Origin: Bifidobacterium erythrocebi
GTDB taxonomy: Bacteria; Actinomycetota; Actinomycetes; Actinomycetales; Bifidobacteriaceae
NCBI RefSeq assembly: GCF_012932675.1
Contig: NZ_JAAIIF010000002.1
Coordinates: 1-64,000, forward strand
Length of the DNA: 64,000 nucleotides
Reading direction: 5' to 3'
In this document: positions 37,886 through 47,880 of the stretch, in pieces
How the letters are laid out: the number at the start of each line of letters is the position of its first letter
Numbering within the stretch: position 1 is the first letter of the stretch
The notes under the pieces: model-generated
What the model was told of the DNA's origin: nothing
What the model saw: only the letters and a program-made list of their open reading frames with translations
The model's database searches: none
Position numbers and translations under genes: made by a program

Positions 37886-37972
37886 GGGTCTGTGACTGCC
37901 TCCTGCAATATCATTCCGCCAAATCAGGCTTGTTTCATCCTCTATCCTATATGAATCCCGCCTGCATGTTTT

Positions 37973-37985
37973 CGTTACCATAACG
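37973..37985. promoter_or_regulatory. Dyad CGTTA-CCA-TAACG
   Basis: Perfect 5-base arms in the divergent region between the LacI gene and the GH42 gene, similar to the dyad at 38052-38065. Confidence 0.5.
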
Positions 37986-38051
37986 TAGGCGTTCAAGAAT
38001 GAGCGGTATTTGTGCATATTGCTTGAAGATTCAGCATTTTATGAATGTAGT

Positions 38052-40215
<2,164 letters not shown>

Positions 40216-40417
40216 CCGTGGTTTCGATTTCAAGCTGATGCCTGCATGAGGTGCGCCGTGGCCGATGTGGCTGCGGCGCACCTTGCTGTATGCGGGTCAT
40301 TTTCGATGCCAGAGGAGGTTGCCGGGAATTGGCGGGATCGTTTGTGGCGCGATGCCCCTAGGCGATTGCGAGCCGGCCGGATAGCCGCAAAACGGTATCG
40401 AACAGCAGCGAACGGCA

Positions 40418-40431
40418 TCGAACCGGTTCGA
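40418..40431. promoter_or_regulatory. Sucrose operator 1 TCGAACCGGTTCGA
   Basis: Perfect 14-base palindrome just upstream of the scrP -35 box. Further TATCGAAC half-sites lie at about 40396-40415. Confidence 0.7.
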
Positions 40432-40444
40432 CACGCGGATTCAC

Positions 40445-40474
40445 TTGCTTTGGCGGTCTTTTCGGCGGTACTAT
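40445..40474 (+). promoter_or_regulatory. scrP promoter
   Basis: TTGCTT (40445-40450), 18-base spacer, TACTAT (40469-40474). It is bracketed by the two TCGAACCGGTTCGA operators. Confidence 0.65.
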
Positions 40475-40488
40475 CGAACCGGTTCGAT
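40473..40488. promoter_or_regulatory. Sucrose operator 2 ATCGAACCGGTTCGAT
   Basis: Perfect 16-base palindrome covering the expected transcription start of scrP, a typical ScrR/LacI-family repression site. Confidence 0.72.
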
Positions 40489-40553
40489 GCAGCAATGAGC
40501 GAACTTCCGGAATCGTTGCCAATCCGCCCGGAAACGGAGCCAAAGGAGGTCCC

Positions 40554-42068
40554 ATGAAAAACAAGGTGCAGCTCATCACCTACGCCAACCGTCTCGGCGA
40601 CGGAACCCTCAAATCCATGACCGAAATCCTGCGCACCCGCTTCGACGGCGTGTACGACGGCGTGCATATCCTGCCGTTCTTCACCCCGTTCGACGGCGCC
40701 GACGCAGGCTTCGACCCGATCGACCACACCAAGGTCGACCCGCGCCTCGGCAGCTGGGACGACGTGGCCGAACTCTCCAAGACCCACGACATCATGGTCG
40801 ACGCCATCGTCAACCACATGAGCTGGCAGTCCAAGCAGTTCCAAGACGTGCTCGCCAAAGGCGAGGAATCCGAGTACTACCCGATGTTCCTCACCATGAG
40901 CTCCGTCTTCCCAAACGGCGCCACCGAAGAGGATCTGGCCGGCATCTACCGCCCGCGCCCGGGCCTGCCGTTCACCCACTACAAGTTCGCCGGCAAGACC
41001 CGTCTGGTCTGGGTCAGCTTCACCCCGCAGCAGGTGGACATCGACACCGACTCCGACAAGGGCTGGGAATACCTCATGTCCATCTTCGACCAGATGGCCG
41101 CCTCCCACGTGAGCTACATCCGCCTCGACGCCGTCGGCTACGGCGCCAAGGAAGCCGGCACCAGCTGCTTCATGACCCCGAAGACCTTCAAGCTCATCTC
41201 CCGCCTGCGCGAGGAAGGCATGAAGCGCGGCTTGGAAATCCTCATCGAAGTGCACTCCTACTACAAGAAGCAGGTCGAGATCGCATCCAAGGTCGACCGC
41301 GTCTACGACTTCGCCCTGCCGCCGCTGCTCCTGCACGCGCTGAGCACCGGCCACGTCGAGCCCGTCGCCCACTGGACCGACATCCGCCCGAACAACGCCG
41401 TCACCGTGCTCGATACGCACGACGGCATCGGTGTGATCGACATCGGCTCCGACCAGCTCGACCGTTCGCTCAAGGGCCTCGTGCCGGACGAGGACGTGGA
41501 CAACCTGGTCAACACCATCCACGCCAACACCCACGGTGAATCCCAGGCGGCAACCGGCGCCGCGGCATCCAACCTCGACCTCTACCAGGTCAACAGCACC
41601 TACTATTCGGCGCTCGGATGCAACGATCAGCACTACATCGCCGCCCGCGCCGTGCAGTTCTTCCTGCCGGGCGTGCCGCAGGTCTACTACGTGGGCGCGC
41701 TCGCCGGACGCAACGACATGGATCTGCTGCGCAAGACCAACAACGGCCGTGACATCAACCGCCACTACTACTCCACCGAGGAGATCGACGAGAACCTCAA
41801 GCGCCCGGTGGTCAAGGCCTTGAACGCCCTGGCCAAGTTCCGCAACGAGCTCGACGCCTTCGACGGCGACTTCTCGTACGAAGCCGACGGCGACAAGTCC
41901 ATCACCTTCACCTGGAAGGGCGCCAACACCTCGGCATCGCTCACCTTCGAGCCGGGCAAGGGCCTTGGCGTGGAGAACACCGCATCCGTCGCGTCCCTCA
42001 CCTGGACCGACGCCGCGGGCGAACACCACACCGACGATCTGATCGCGCAGCCGCCGGTCGTGCAGTGA
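40554..42068 (+). CDS. scrP: Sucrose phosphorylase (GH13_18)
   Basis: Cytoplasmic enzyme converting sucrose and phosphate to alpha-glucose-1-phosphate and fructose. 504 residues, the same length as the characterised B. adolescentis enzyme and, from memory, very similar through the first 440 residues. Catalytic triad in place: nucleophile D192 (RLDAVGYG), acid/base E232 (ILIEVHS), stabiliser D290 (DTHDG). The ribosome site is AAAGGAGG. Twin operators overlap its promoter. It feeds glucose-1-phosphate into central metabolism without ATP cost. Confidence 0.97.
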   Translation: MKNKVQLITYANRLGDGTLKSMTEILRTRFDGVYDGVHILPFFTPFDGADAGFDPIDHTKVDPRLGSWDDVAELSKTHDIMVDAIVNHMSWQSKQFQDVLAKGEESEYYPMFLTMSSVFPNGATEEDLAGIYRPRPGLPFTHYKFAGKTRLVWVSFTPQQVDIDTDSDKGWEYLMSIFDQMAASHVSYIRLDAVGYGAKEAGTSCFMTPKTFKLISRLREEGMKRGLEILIEVHSYYKKQVEIASKVDRVYDFALPPLLLHALSTGHVEPVAHWTDIRPNNAVTVLDTHDGIGVIDIGSDQLDRSLKGLVPDEDVDNLVNTIHANTHGESQAATGAAASNLDLYQVNSTYYSALGCNDQHYIAARAVQFFLPGVPQVYYVGALAGRNDMDLLRKTNNGRDINRHYYSTEEIDENLKRPVVKALNALAKFRNELDAFDGDFSYEADGDKSITFTWKGANTSASLTFEPGKGLGVENTASVASLTWTDAAGEHHTDDLIAQPPVVQ

Positions 42069-42136
42069 CGGCCAATCCGAATCCATACGCACGAACGGTG
42101 CGCGGATAACGCACGGATACCGTGCCGGCACACATC

Positions 42137-42170
42137 AAGCGGGAAGTCTGCCACAGCGGGCTTCCCGCTT
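42137..42170 (+). terminator. Terminator of scrP
   Basis: AAGCGGGAAG (42137-42146) and CTTCCCGCTT (42161-42170), a perfect 10-bp stem. Confidence 0.8.
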
Positions 42171-42221
42171 CGCATATTCGGCATGATGGCCTGGTGTGCT
42201 GGAAATCCGATGAGTGGCATT

Positions 42222-42269
42222 GCAAGCGACACCGCAAGCGACACCGCAAGCGACACCGCAAGTGACACC
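42222..42269. repeat. Tandem repeat, 12-base unit x4
   Basis: GCAAGCGACACC repeated four times (last copy with one change, GCAAGTGACACC), followed by degenerate ACGACA units. Likely slippage-prone and variable between strains. Confidence 0.85.
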
Positions 42270-42451
42270 GAAACGACATCAAAACGACACAACCGAGATA
42301 CGCCCCGCAGCGTACTGTAAAACCATACGAAAAACCATACGAGAGTAGCCGTCTGCGGCATGCCGAACAGGTATATCGAAAGGCATATCGAACAGGCGTA
42401 TCGAACAATACGGCCGACCGGTTCGCCGCATCGAGGGATTGAGGGACAACA

Positions 42452-44089
42452 ATGCTGGAACCATATAAACCATATATTCGCCCAGGCATCGATGATCGCC
42501 CTGATTACGACAAGGCCTTAAGCCCGGAAGACAAAGCCTCCGTGGAAAGGCTCACGCGCGAGGACCGCAGACTGCCGCCGGAAGCCTCGGCCAAACAGCC
42601 GGAAACCCAGGCAGCCCGCCTCACCGCGTCCGGCGGGGCCTCGGCCGCAGCGGCCGGCGTCGACACCGCCGTGCCCGACTACGCCTCATCATTCCTCGAC
42701 ATGCGCGATCCCATGACCGCCGCCGATGGTACGAAACCATCCCGAGCCGCCGTACTGCGGCTGAAGTGGGCGTTCGCGCTCGCCGCCGTGCTCATCACGG
42801 CACCGTGGACGATGCTCAATCTCATCGCCATTCCCAATCACATTGCGCTGATGAGCGGCGTCGACACGTCGCTTGCGCTCACCGACATCGCTGGTACGAG
42901 CGCATTGGCCACGCCGTTGGCGGTGATTGTCGCCATCGGCGCGGTGCTGTCCATCGCGGTCACGCCGGCCATCTCCACATGCTCCGACTGCACCCGCGTA
43001 ATCGTCGGACGCCGCACGCCATGGCTTGTGGGCGGAGGATTGCTCGCAGCGCTCGCGACATTGATCCTGAGCGCATCGGATGCCATCGGTGGCCTGGTCA
43101 TCGGCTGGATTCTGCTGCAACCCGCATACGTGATGCTCACCGTGCCGCTCGCCGCGGCCATAGCGGAACGAGTACCAGACAAATTCCGCGTAGCTGTCGA
43201 ACGATGGCATGCGGTCGGCGTCCTGCTCGGCGAAGCCGCGGGCGGTGTGATCGGCGGCATGTCCATCGCATTCGGAGCGACCGACATCTTCATGTGCGCG
43301 GCGGTACTGTTCGCCGTATCCGGAATCGTCACAGTGCTCGTGTGGCCGCGCGAACGGTCGAGCGTGGATCAGAAGTGGGCGCGATGTGACTGGGAAGGCG
43401 CGTACCTGATGCTGCGCGGCCCGCGCGGCGACCGCTCGCGGGACTTCTACCGGCTGTTCTGCTCCCGCCTGTTCATGATGGCGGCCGCGGCGCTGACCAG
43501 CGTGTTCCTGTGGTACATCGTGCGGTTCTCCATGTACGGAGGCCGTACGGATCCCGCCGACCCTTCCGATCCCGTATCGCTCACCCTGCCCGCTGGCACG
43601 CTGGTGATGACATTCTCCATCGTGATGTTCGCCGGCGCACTGCTGGCCACCGGACTGTCCGGCATCATCGTCGATCGCGTCGACCACATGCCTGGCCTGC
43701 ACAACCGTAACCTGCGCATCGCCGTCGTGATTGCCGGCGGCATCTATGTGATCGGCCTCATGATCGGCATGACGACCGTGCTCATGGGTTGGGAACGGGC
43801 ATTCCTGCTGTTCGCGTTCCTCACCGGATTCGCACTGGGCGTCTACGACATTCTCATGCGCCCGCTGGTGGTCGAATCGCTGCCCGACCCGCGTAACGCC
43901 GGCCGCGACCTGGGCTTCTACGCATTGTCGAAGCCGCTGGGACTGGTGCTGGGCGCCGCGCTGGGTGCCGTTGCGGTGTATGCCTTCGCCCCCTCGTTCG
44001 GATATACGGCGGTGTTCCCGGTCGCCATCATCTGCGTGTGCGTGGCGGTGGCGGTGCCGTTGACCATACGAAAGATCAGCGGCGACTGA
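42452..44089 (+). CDS. scrT: MFS/GPH-type sucrose permease
   Basis: A 545-residue major facilitator-type transporter. A hydrophilic N terminus of about 100 residues precedes about 12 membrane helices; VIVGRRTPWLVGGG is the loop 2-3 motif typical of sugar:proton symporters of this group. Placement after sucrose phosphorylase and sucrose-type half-operators upstream match the scrPTR clusters of other bifidobacteria, where scrT is the permease. The expected scrR gene does not follow; an attenuator-controlled transporter comes instead. Substrate assignment is by context. Confidence 0.75.
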   Translation: MLEPYKPYIRPGIDDRPDYDKALSPEDKASVERLTREDRRLPPEASAKQPETQAARLTASGGASAAAAGVDTAVPDYASSFLDMRDPMTAADGTKPSRAAVLRLKWAFALAAVLITAPWTMLNLIAIPNHIALMSGVDTSLALTDIAGTSALATPLAVIVAIGAVLSIAVTPAISTCSDCTRVIVGRRTPWLVGGGLLAALATLILSASDAIGGLVIGWILLQPAYVMLTVPLAAAIAERVPDKFRVAVERWHAVGVLLGEAAGGVIGGMSIAFGATDIFMCAAVLFAVSGIVTVLVWPRERSSVDQKWARCDWEGAYLMLRGPRGDRSRDFYRLFCSRLFMMAAAALTSVFLWYIVRFSMYGGRTDPADPSDPVSLTLPAGTLVMTFSIVMFAGALLATGLSGIIVDRVDHMPGLHNRNLRIAVVIAGGIYVIGLMIGMTTVLMGWERAFLLFAFLTGFALGVYDILMRPLVVESLPDPRNAGRDLGFYALSKPLGLVLGAALGAVAVYAFAPSFGYTAVFPVAIICVCVAVAVPLTIRKISGD

Positions 44090-44161
44090 GAGGAGTGCCG
44101 AAGGAGCCGGTGATTGGTGGGCGTCCCGCTGCCCGCCTGCCGCCCGCACAACAGATGTTAT

Positions 44162-44176
44162 GTTCACATAGTGAAC
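44162..44176. promoter_or_regulatory. Palindrome GTTCAC-ATA-GTGAAC, upstream of the MHS transporter
   Basis: Perfect 6-base arms, followed by ACCC. The same element (GTTCAC-TTA-GTGAAC then ACCC) lies upstream of ilvC1 at 46121-46135. It is a likely binding site of an unidentified branched-chain amino-acid or nitrogen regulator. Confidence 0.6.
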
Positions 44177-44275
44177 ACCCGGTAGATAGTCCGGGAGCCG
44201 GCTCCTATGGTCACACCGTAGTTCGGATGGAAATCCGAAGGAAATACTTCGAAAACCGAAAGGAGGTTCGCCACG

Positions 44276-44344
44276 ATGACTGGATTCAATGCGCTCGCAC
44301 TGCTGTCCGCACGAATTATTATTCCGTCTTCGTTGGCGGACTGA
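44276..44344 (+). CDS. Attenuator leader peptide (Leu/Ile-rich)
   Basis: A 22-codon open frame starting MTGFN with a strong ribosome site (AAAGGAGG, nine bases upstream). Four of the next residues are Leu or Ala (ALALL), then RIII and later a further Leu. Runs of Leu and Ile codons in a short frame ahead of an intrinsic terminator are the hallmark of branched-chain amino-acid attenuation. The region just after the Ile codons forms the antiterminator arm. Confidence 0.8.
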   Translation: MTGFNALALLSARIIIPSSLAD

Positions 44345-44427
44345 TTCGGCATACAGCTTGAGCCCCGCCAACGAAGGCAGGGCGACAAGCGAAAATCTTG
44401 AAGCCCTGCAACGCGCGGGGCTTTTTT
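44329..44427 (+). promoter_or_regulatory. Transcription attenuator
   Basis: Antiterminator: TTCGTTGGCGG (44329-44339) pairs with CCGCCAACGAA (44365-44375), 11 bp. Terminator: GCCCCGC (44362-44368) pairs with GCGGGGC (44415-44421), enclosing a CAGGGC/GCCCTG helix (44378-44383 with 44403-44408) and followed by TTTTTT. The two are exclusive because both use 44365-44368. A ribosome stalled at the Leu/Ile codons leaves the antiterminator arm free; a ribosome reaching the stop at 44342 covers it and the terminator forms. Confidence 0.8.
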
Positions 44428-44552
44428 GTTGCCCGCCCACAAGGCACCTGCAGCAAAGGCAAGCGAGAACGAAGCGCACACCACAACAGTGGACGGCGTG
44501 ACCAGAAGGGGCCGCCGCCCGCACGGAGAATGAGTTAAGAAGGACATTCCTC

Positions 44553-45905
44553 ATGACTGCAGCCGATGTAACCACGTCCGGCAAGCTGAAATCAATGGCG
44601 CGAGATTCCGTCAAGACCGTCATCGCGGCCTCGATGGTCGGCACCGCCATCGAATTCTATGATTTCTACGCATACGGCACCGCCGCTGCGAACTACTTCC
44701 CGAAGGTCTTCTTCGGAGACACCACCAACCCGACCGTCGCACTGCTGGCCAGCCTGCTGACCTTCGCCATCGCCTTCATCGCCCGCCCGCTCGGCTCCCT
44801 GGTATTCGGCCACTTCGGTGACCGCATGGGCCGTAAGACCACGCTGGTGGTCTCCCTGCTCACCATGGGCGTCGCCACCTTCCTGATCGGCTGCCTGCCG
44901 ACCTACGACCAGTGGGGCGTCGCAGCCGTCGCAGTGCTGTGCCTGTGCCGCTTCGTGCAGGGCATCGGCCTGGGCGGCGAATGGTCCGGCGCCGCTCTGG
45001 TAGCCACCGAGAACGCTCCGGAAAGCAAGCGCGCACTGTACGGTTCCTTCCCGGAACTGGGCGCCCCGATCGGCTTCTTCCTGTCGAACGGCACCTACTT
45101 CCTGCTGGAAACCTTCAACGATGACGACGCCATGCTCGCCTGGGGTTGGCGCGTGCCGTTCCTGCTGTCCGCAATCCTCGTGATCGTCGGCCTCGTCGTG
45201 CGCGTCCAGATGGAGGAGACCCCGATCTTCCGCCTCGCCCAGGAGCAGAAGAAGGTCGTCAAGTCCCCGCTGACCGAAGTCTTCAAGAAGAGCTGGAAGC
45301 AGGTCCTGCAGGCCACCTTCCTGGTGGCTGTCACCTACACGCTGTTCTACACGCTGGCCACCTGGTCCCTCGCCTGGGGCACCAAGACCACCGAGCAGGG
45401 TGGCGGCGGCCTCGGCTTCACCAACCAGGAATACCTGCTGATGCTCATGATCGCCGTGTGCGTCTTCGCCGCGTTCATCGTCATCTCCTGCGTGAATGCC
45501 GACAAGTTCGGCCGCAAGCGCGTGATCATCATCTCCTCCTGCTGCCTCGTCGCCTTCGCACTGCTCTTCCCGTTCCTGCTTGACCCGGCGGTCGTCGGCC
45601 AGCGCAACTTCGCCACCAACCTGCTGTTCCTGTGCATCGGCTTCGCGCTCATGGGCACCGCATTCGGCCCGATCGGCGCGTTCCTTCCGGAACTCTTCGA
45701 CGCCAACGTGCGCTACTCCGGCTCCGGCATCGGCTACAACCTGGCCGCCATCGTCGGCGCGGCATTCGTGCCGACCATCGCCACCTGGCTGTCCCACAAC
45801 TGGGGCGTGCACTCCGTGGGTCTGTACCTCGGCGTGATGGCGCTGTGCTGCCTCGTCGCGGTGCTGAGCTGCAAGGAGACCAAGGACGTTGATTTCACCA
45901 AGTGA
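44553..45905 (+). CDS. MHS-family metabolite:proton symporter, attenuator-controlled
   Basis: A 450-residue major facilitator of the metabolite:H+ symporter (ShiA/ProP-like) family with 12 membrane helices. The N-terminal motif GTAIEFYDFYAYGTAA and loop FGHFGDRMGRKTTLV are diagnostic; RFVQGIGLGGEWSGA follows. MHS proteins carry organic acids, betaines and similar compounds. The Leu/Ile leader attenuator and the palindrome shared with ilvC1 predict induction when branched-chain amino acids run short, so import of these amino acids or their 2-oxo/dihydroxy acid precursors is the best guess (inference). Confidence 0.85.
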   Translation: MTAADVTTSGKLKSMARDSVKTVIAASMVGTAIEFYDFYAYGTAAANYFPKVFFGDTTNPTVALLASLLTFAIAFIARPLGSLVFGHFGDRMGRKTTLVVSLLTMGVATFLIGCLPTYDQWGVAAVAVLCLCRFVQGIGLGGEWSGAALVATENAPESKRALYGSFPELGAPIGFFLSNGTYFLLETFNDDDAMLAWGWRVPFLLSAILVIVGLVVRVQMEETPIFRLAQEQKKVVKSPLTEVFKKSWKQVLQATFLVAVTYTLFYTLATWSLAWGTKTTEQGGGGLGFTNQEYLLMLMIAVCVFAAFIVISCVNADKFGRKRVIIISSCCLVAFALLFPFLLDPAVVGQRNFATNLLFLCIGFALMGTAFGPIGAFLPELFDANVRYSGSGIGYNLAAIVGAAFVPTIATWLSHNWGVHSVGLYLGVMALCCLVAVLSCKETKDVDFTK

Positions 45906-46280
45906 AATCAACGGCTGGTTTCTGCCCTTACTCAGCTGTCGCTTCGTTCGGGCGTCGCCTACCGGCAGTCCACCGGACTGTTCGTTTGGCGGCGCCGCAC
46001 GGACGCCGACCCAGTCGAATGAGAGCGTGAACAATGGCGGATTTCCGCCGCATAGACTTCGCCCGAAAGGGCAAGAACATAACTGAACAACAACTGAACA
46101 ACATAATTGAAAATCGGGCGTTCACTTAGTGAACACCCTTGGTGCAATCCTTGGCGAAACGGACTAAACCTGCATAGCGGAAACGCCCACAAGGACAACC
46201 AGAACAGAAGGTTTCTGCACAACCAAAGCAGAACGTTGAATATCGAATAACAAAAGAAAAAATCAATAAGGAGCGCCATT
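45906..46280. other. Intergenic region before ilvC1
   Basis: No gene or leader peptide with a ribosome site is found. Contains a short hairpin CAGTCC-ACC-GGACTG near 45965-45979, the shared palindrome at 46121-46135 and an AT-rich 5' leader of about 140 bases. Confidence 0.55.
46121..46135. promoter_or_regulatory. Palindrome GTTCAC-TTA-GTGAAC upstream of ilvC1
   Basis: Differs at one base from the element at 44162-44176 and shares the flanking ACCC. TTGAAA at 46109-46114 may be part of the overlapped promoter. Confidence 0.6.
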
Positions 46281-47333
46281 ATGGCAGCAACTATCTGGTA
46301 CGAAAAAGATGCCGATCTCTCCGTGTTCGAGGGCAAGAAGGTCGCCATCCTCGGTTACGGTTCCCAGGGCCACGCTCATGCTCTGAACCTGCGTGACTCC
46401 GGCGTGGATGTCGTCGTCGGCCTGCGCCCCACCTCCAAGTCCGTGGAATACGCCAAGGAGCAGGGCCTGGAAGTCAAGTCCGTCGCCGACGCCGTTGCTG
46501 AGGCCGACGTTGTGATGATCCTGCTGCCTGATCAGTACCAGGCTGCCGTGTACAAGAAGGACATCGAGCCGAACCTGAAGCCGGGCGCAGCTCTGGCCTT
46601 CGCTCACGGCTTCAACATCCACTACGGCTACATCAAGCCGAGCGAGGATCACCCGGTGTTCATGGTCGCCCCGAAGGGCCCGGGCCACATTGTGCGTCGT
46701 GAATACACCAACGGCCGTGGCGTGCCGGTCGTTGTCGCCGTGGAGCAGGATCCGGATGGCAAGACCTGGCCGCTGTGCCTGGCTTACGCCAAGGCTCTGG
46801 GCGCTCTGCGTGCAGGCGCCATCAAGACCACCTTCACCGAGGAGACCGAGACCGATCTGTTCGGCGAGCAGGATGTGCTCATGGGCGGCATCAACCACCT
46901 GTGCGACATGGGCTTCGATGTGCTGACCGAGGCCGGCTACCAGCCGGAGATCGCCTACTTCGAGGTGTTCCATGAGCTGAAGATGCTGGTTGACCTGGCT
47001 AACGAAGGCGGCCTGAACAAGGCCCGTTGGTCCTGCTCCGACACCGCTCAGTACGGCGATTACACCTCCACCGTCATCACCGAAGAGACCAAGAAGCGCA
47101 TGCAGTACCAGCTCAAGCGCATCCAGGACGGCTCCTTCGCCAAGGAATTCATGGACGATCAGGCTGCCGGCGCTCCGAAGTTCAAGAAGCTGCAGGAAGA
47201 GTACAGCCACCCGCACCTGGAGACCGTTGGCCCGAAGCTGCGCGCCATGTTCTCCTGGAACAACCAGGTGGACGCCGATGCCGATATGGCCGAGTCCTTC
47301 AACGGCAAGATCGCTCGTACCCAGGTTCAGTGA
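46281..47333 (+). CDS. ilvC: Ketol-acid reductoisomerase (copy 1)
   Basis: Second enzyme of valine and isoleucine synthesis, converting acetolactate or acetohydroxybutyrate to the dihydroxy acid with NAD(P)H. 350 residues, class I: Rossmann motif [17 protein letters not shown], the cofactor loop [18 protein letters not shown] with the catalytic His, and the knotted helical domain with [11 protein letters not shown] and [11 protein letters not shown] holding Mg-binding residues. The ribosome site is AAGGAG. It is about 85-90% identical by eye to copy 2, 548 bases downstream. It carries the GTTCAC palindrome that copy 2 lacks. Confidence 0.96.
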   Translation: MAATIWYEKDADLSVFEGKKVAILGYGSQGHAHALNLRDSGVDVVVGLRPTSKSVEYAKEQGLEVKSVADAVAEADVVMILLPDQYQAAVYKKDIEPNLKPGAALAFAHGFNIHYGYIKPSEDHPVFMVAPKGPGHIVRREYTNGRGVPVVVAVEQDPDGKTWPLCLAYAKALGALRAGAIKTTFTEETETDLFGEQDVLMGGINHLCDMGFDVLTEAGYQPEIAYFEVFHELKMLVDLANEGGLNKARWSCSDTAQYGDYTSTVITEETKKRMQYQLKRIQDGSFAKEFMDDQAAGAPKFKKLQEEYSHPHLETVGPKLRAMFSWNNQVDADADMAESFNGKIARTQVQ

Positions 47334-47379
47334 GATCGCCTGATTCCGAGCTGAGAGCCGGAATCTGAAGCATTGCGTG

Positions 47380-47412
47380 AGACCGTCGCCCGATTCGTTC
47401 GGACGGCGGTCT
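47380..47412 (+). terminator. Terminator of ilvC1
   Basis: AGACCGTCG (47380-47388) with CGGCGGTCT (47404-47412), one G-U, followed by TTT. A further hairpin GATTCCG / CGGAATC lies at 47342-47365. Confidence 0.75.
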
Positions 47413-47499
47413 TTTGCGTTTGCTGGCAGGTGCGGTGTGTGTTGGCCTGCCGTGTGTGTTGGCCTGCGTGTGTTTTCGCACGGTATGTGACCCGCATGG

Positions 47500-47605
47500 C
47501 GGTCGATTCGGTCGAATTGCCCCATATGGCAGCCAACTCGGTCGTTTTCGAGCCCGAAAACGACCGAATCGACCACCAAAGCGCGGATTTCGACCGAATG
47601 GGACG
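47500..47605. repeat. Dispersed palindrome, copy B
   Basis: Includes GGTCGATTCGGTCG near 47504 and a perfect hairpin TCGGTCGTTTTCG-AGCC-CGAAAACGACCGA (47538-47567), then GACCACCAAAGCGCGGATTT. It shares both the palindrome core and the trailing CAAAG-GCGGATT block with copies C and D. Confidence 0.8.
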
Positions 47606-47713
47606 GAAGAGGCGGCGAGCAGAAGGGGTGCCGGACGGTTGTGCGGATGCAGCATGACGGTTGCGCGGCTGCCTCATGACGGTCGGATGGCAATGGATTG
47701 ACGCGGCTTTTTA

Positions 47714-47729
47714 TGTGACCTAGCTCACG
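47714..47729. promoter_or_regulatory. CRP/GlxR-like site TGTGACCTAGCTCACG
   Basis: Fits TGTGA-N6-TCAC and the GlxR form TGTGANNTANNTCACA at all but the last base. It lies about 57 bases upstream of the predicted ilvC2 transcription start. Confidence 0.5.
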
Positions 47730-47880
47730 TTGTGGACGGCGGCGAAGCTGGGGGAGCGTTACCGGTAGGATGGAACACGGTTTTGAAGGACAAAATCCTT
47801 CGCAAGACGAATAATCTGCACAACGTAGATACCCCGGCACATAGTGCCACACCCCACTACATATAAAAGGAGTGCCATTC

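Larger units (their letters stand above)
42069..42451. other. scrP-scrT intergenic region
   Basis: No gene. Holds the scrP terminator, a 12-base tandem repeat (42222-42269), and just before scrT three TATCGAA half-sites (about 42371-42406) and GACCGGTTCG (42417-42426), so scrT probably has its own promoter under the same sucrose regulator. Confidence 0.6.
47334..47880. other. ilvC1-ilvC2 intergenic region
   Basis: Holds the ilvC1 terminator, a dispersed palindrome (copy B), a CRP/GlxR-like site (47714-47729), a possible TAGGAT -10 box (47766-47771) and a small hairpin GAAGGA-CAAAA-TCCTTC (47785-47801) in the leader of ilvC2. No gene is seen. Confidence 0.6.

Noticed and set aside
46136-46280. 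Second branched-chain leader peptide before ilvC1
   Set aside because: No short frame with a ribosome site and Leu/Ile/Val runs, and no terminator hairpin with T-run before the ilvC1 start.
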